This document shows positions 5,648 through 6,878 of a stretch of DNA of 6,878 nt, in pieces. The stretch covers positions 1-6,878 of the forward strand of contig JAEEKU010000167.1 of the NCBI GenBank assembly GCA_016282555.1. Direction: 5' to 3'. The stretch comes from Methanomassiliicoccaceae archaeon (lineage in GTDB: Archaea; Thermoplasmatota; Thermoplasmata; Methanomassiliicoccales; Methanomethylophilaceae). Below the pieces are notes generated by a model. The model was not told the origin of the DNA. It worked only from the letters and a program-made list of their open reading frames with translations, and did not search any database. Positions within the stretch are counted from its first letter, which is position 1. Each line of letters begins with the position of its first letter. A program made the translations under genes and the position numbers.

Positions 5648-6352
5648 ATGAAATATGACCATGTGATCCAAGGGACCTTTATAGACAGGCCAAACAGGTT
5701 CATAGCCAACGTAAGACTCGCTGGTGCAGGCGATCCGGACTCTGTCGTAAGAGTTCACGTAAAGAATACCGGCCGCTGCAAAGAGATCCTCGTTCCGGGA
5801 GCCCGGGTCATCCTGAGCGTTTCGGACAATCCCGGAAGGAAAACAAAATACGATCTTATCGCAGCTTACAAAGGGGAGATGCTGATTAATATCGATTCCC
5901 AGGCGCCGAACATAGTTTTCGGGGAATTCATTCCAGGTTCGGGTTTGTTCGGCAGCAATCCCCGGGTTCATCCCGAATACACATACGGGGACTCCCGTTT
6001 CGACTTTTATATCGAATCCGGCGAACGCAGATGTCTGGCCGAAGTCAAGGGCGTGACGCTGGAGGACGGCGGCGTATGCAGGTTTCCGGATGCGCCAACG
6101 GAGCGCGGCGCGAAGCACCTCAGAGGGCTTATGAGAGCTTCGGAAGAGGGATACGAGTGTTATGCGGTTTTCATAATACAGATGAAATCAGCGAAGCTCT
6201 TCGTTCCGAATTACGAAACCCACGAGGAGTTCGGGATGCTTGTTCAGGCCGACGAGAAAACCGGGGTGAAGATTCTGGTTTACAGCTGCGACGTTGCCCC
6301 GGATTCGGTTTCGATAAGCTCTCCGGTGCCGTACAGACTCGGGAAACTTTGA
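5648..6352 (+). CDS. sfsA: DNA/RNA nuclease SfsA family protein
   Basis: From the ATG at 5648 the product is 234 residues, the usual SfsA length, and the family similarity begins at once. An N-terminal OB-like domain holds NRFIANVRL (16-24), VHVKNTGRCKEILVPG (36-51) and a SVSDNPGRKTKYDL stretch (57-70). The C-terminal nuclease-like domain shows DSRFDFYIE (115-123) with Asp119, CLAEVKGVTLE (129-139) with the Glu132-x-Lys134 pair of a PD-(D/E)XK site, and the family hallmark FPDAPTERGAKHLRGL (147-162). SfsA was first linked to maltose gene expression and DNA binding in E. coli; its archaeal role is unclear. The frame extends upstream to an ATG at 5480, but those 56 residues match nothing in SfsA. 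It converges on the corrinoid protein gene, its stop overlapping that gene's terminator T-run. Confidence 0.95.
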   Translation: MKYDHVIQGTFIDRPNRFIANVRLAGAGDPDSVVRVHVKNTGRCKEILVPGARVILSVSDNPGRKTKYDLIAAYKGEMLINIDSQAPNIVFGEFIPGSGLFGSNPRVHPEYTYGDSRFDFYIESGERRCLAEVKGVTLEDGGVCRFPDAPTERGAKHLRGLMRASEEGYECYAVFIIQMKSAKLFVPNYETHEEFGMLVQADEKTGVKILVYSCDVAPDSVSISSPVPYRLGKL

Positions 6353-6386
6353 AAAAAAAAGGGTTGCACCCCGGCAGGCGGGGTGC
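6352..6386 (-). terminator. Terminator of the corrinoid protein gene (convergent with sfsA)
   Basis: GCACCCCG (6366-6373) pairs perfectly with CGGGGTGC (6379-6386) around a 5-base loop. Read on the minus strand the hairpin is followed by AACCC and nine T (6352-6360), a classic intrinsic-terminator shape, 13 bases beyond the corrinoid protein stop. On the plus strand the hairpin could also block read-through from sfsA, but no strong T-run follows in that direction. Confidence 0.7.
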
Positions 6387-6398
6387 GGTTTAACGGTT

Positions 6399-6878
6399 TT
6401 ATGCGTCGGAAAATACCGCGGTGAATTTCGCGACTGCATCGTTGGCGCTCTCGGAGTAGATGTCCGCTCCGATCTCGTCGGCCCACTGCTGGGTAACGGG
6501 CGCTCCGCCGACGTTCGTCTTGCATTTGCCCTTGAGGCCTTCTTTGACCATCATCTCTTCCAGAGTCTTCTGGCCGACCATGGTGGAGGTCATGAGGGCA
6601 GAGGTTCCGCAGGCGATGGCGTTGTGGTCTTTGCATGCCTGGACGATCTGTCCGAGGGGAACGTCCCTTCCGATGTTGAAGACGTTGAATCCCGCGACCT
6701 TCAGCATGATTGCGACGATATCTTTTCCGATGGAGTGAATGTCTCCTTCGATGGAGCAGATGACGACGTTTCCGAGACCCTCTCCGACGGATCCTCCGCG
6801 TTTCTCGATTTCGGGAACGAGGATGTCCATTCCTGCGGTCATGGTGTTCGCGGTGGCCACCATGTGGGGCAGGAAAAT
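6399..6878 (-). CDS. Methylamine methyltransferase corrinoid protein (5' end cut by window)
   Basis: Corrinoid proteins of this family bind cobalamin and shuttle methyl groups from a substrate-specific methyltransferase to the CoM methyltransferase during methylotrophic methanogenesis. The frame runs to the window edge (159 codons), so roughly the first quarter is missing. The first visible residues, IFLPHMVATANTM, are the end of the helical cap domain with the FLP motif. The Rossmann-like B12 domain follows: EGDIHSIGKDIV contains the Asp-x-His-x-x-Gly motif whose His (codon 6735-6737) is the lower cobalt ligand, then GFNVFNIGRDVP, GTSALMTSTMVGQK and VGGAPVTQQWADEIGAD. The sequence fits the methylamine group better than methanol-specific MtaC. 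Trimethylamine-type MttC seems most likely from EIEKRG and GDIHSIGKDIV, but MtbC cannot be excluded, so no symbol is given. The partner methyltransferase, a pyrrolysine protein in this group, probably lies beyond the right edge. Confidence 0.93.
   Translation of the reverse strand: MFLPHMVATANTMTAGMDILVPEIEKRGGSVGEGLGNVVICSIEGDIHSIGKDIVAIMLKVAGFNVFNIGRDVPLGQIVQACKDHNAIACGTSALMTSTMVGQKTLEEMMVKEGLKGKCKTNVGGAPVTQQWADEIGADIYSESANDAVAKFTAVFSDA

Noticed and set aside
5630..6118. 162-codon minus-strand open frame opposite sfsA
   Set aside because: It is antisense to sfsA, whose length and motifs match the family.

Overview
The window looks like a piece of a methanogenic archaeon, most likely of the order Methanomassiliicoccales (Methanomethylophilus-like). 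The main clue is the cut gene at the right edge, a cobalamin-binding corrinoid protein of the methylamine methyltransferase type. Moderately high-GC coding, AT-rich TATA-type promoter regions, compact overlapping gene pairs and a Bacillus/archaeal-type PLP synthase fit this. The assignment is an inference from protein families, not from a marker gene.

Layout. (1) 1-3349, minus strand: an apparent three-gene operon read right to left, pdxS, then pdxT (overlapping by a few bases), then 27 bases later a large PEP-synthase/rifampicin-phosphotransferase-like enzyme whose C-terminus lies beyond base 1. (2) 3350-3739: AT-rich noncoding DNA holding the pdxS promoter and, on the plus strand, a TATA box, two abutting hairpins and a T7 run that together look like a small RNA gene. 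(3) 3740-4075, minus strand: an HxlR-type regulator with the N-terminal cysteine used for redox sensing in relatives. (4) 4076-4267: divergent promoter region with three TAAGT repeats. (5) 4268-5229, plus strand: a two-gene operon of an NTF2-like protein and a flavoredoxin-type flavin reductase, overlapping by ATGA. (6) 5230-5647: a long noncoding stretch with an unusually strong hairpin, a nested second hairpin and a perfect 12-base palindrome. (7) 5648-6352, plus strand: sfsA. (8) 6352-6386: a strong terminator between convergent genes. (9) 6399-6878, minus strand: the corrinoid protein, missing its N-terminal part.

How the parts work together. PdxS and PdxT form the PLP synthase complex; the third gene of that operon is a phosphotransferase-type enzyme of unknown substrate. 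The HxlR regulator and the divergent NTF2-flavoredoxin pair look like a small redox-responsive unit. The corrinoid protein carries methyl groups from methylamines toward methanogenesis. I see no mobile element, CRISPR array, tRNA or rRNA. No clearly novel multi-gene system is evident; the least explained signals are the two putative structured RNAs in the intergenic regions and the link between PLP synthase and the dikinase-like enzyme.
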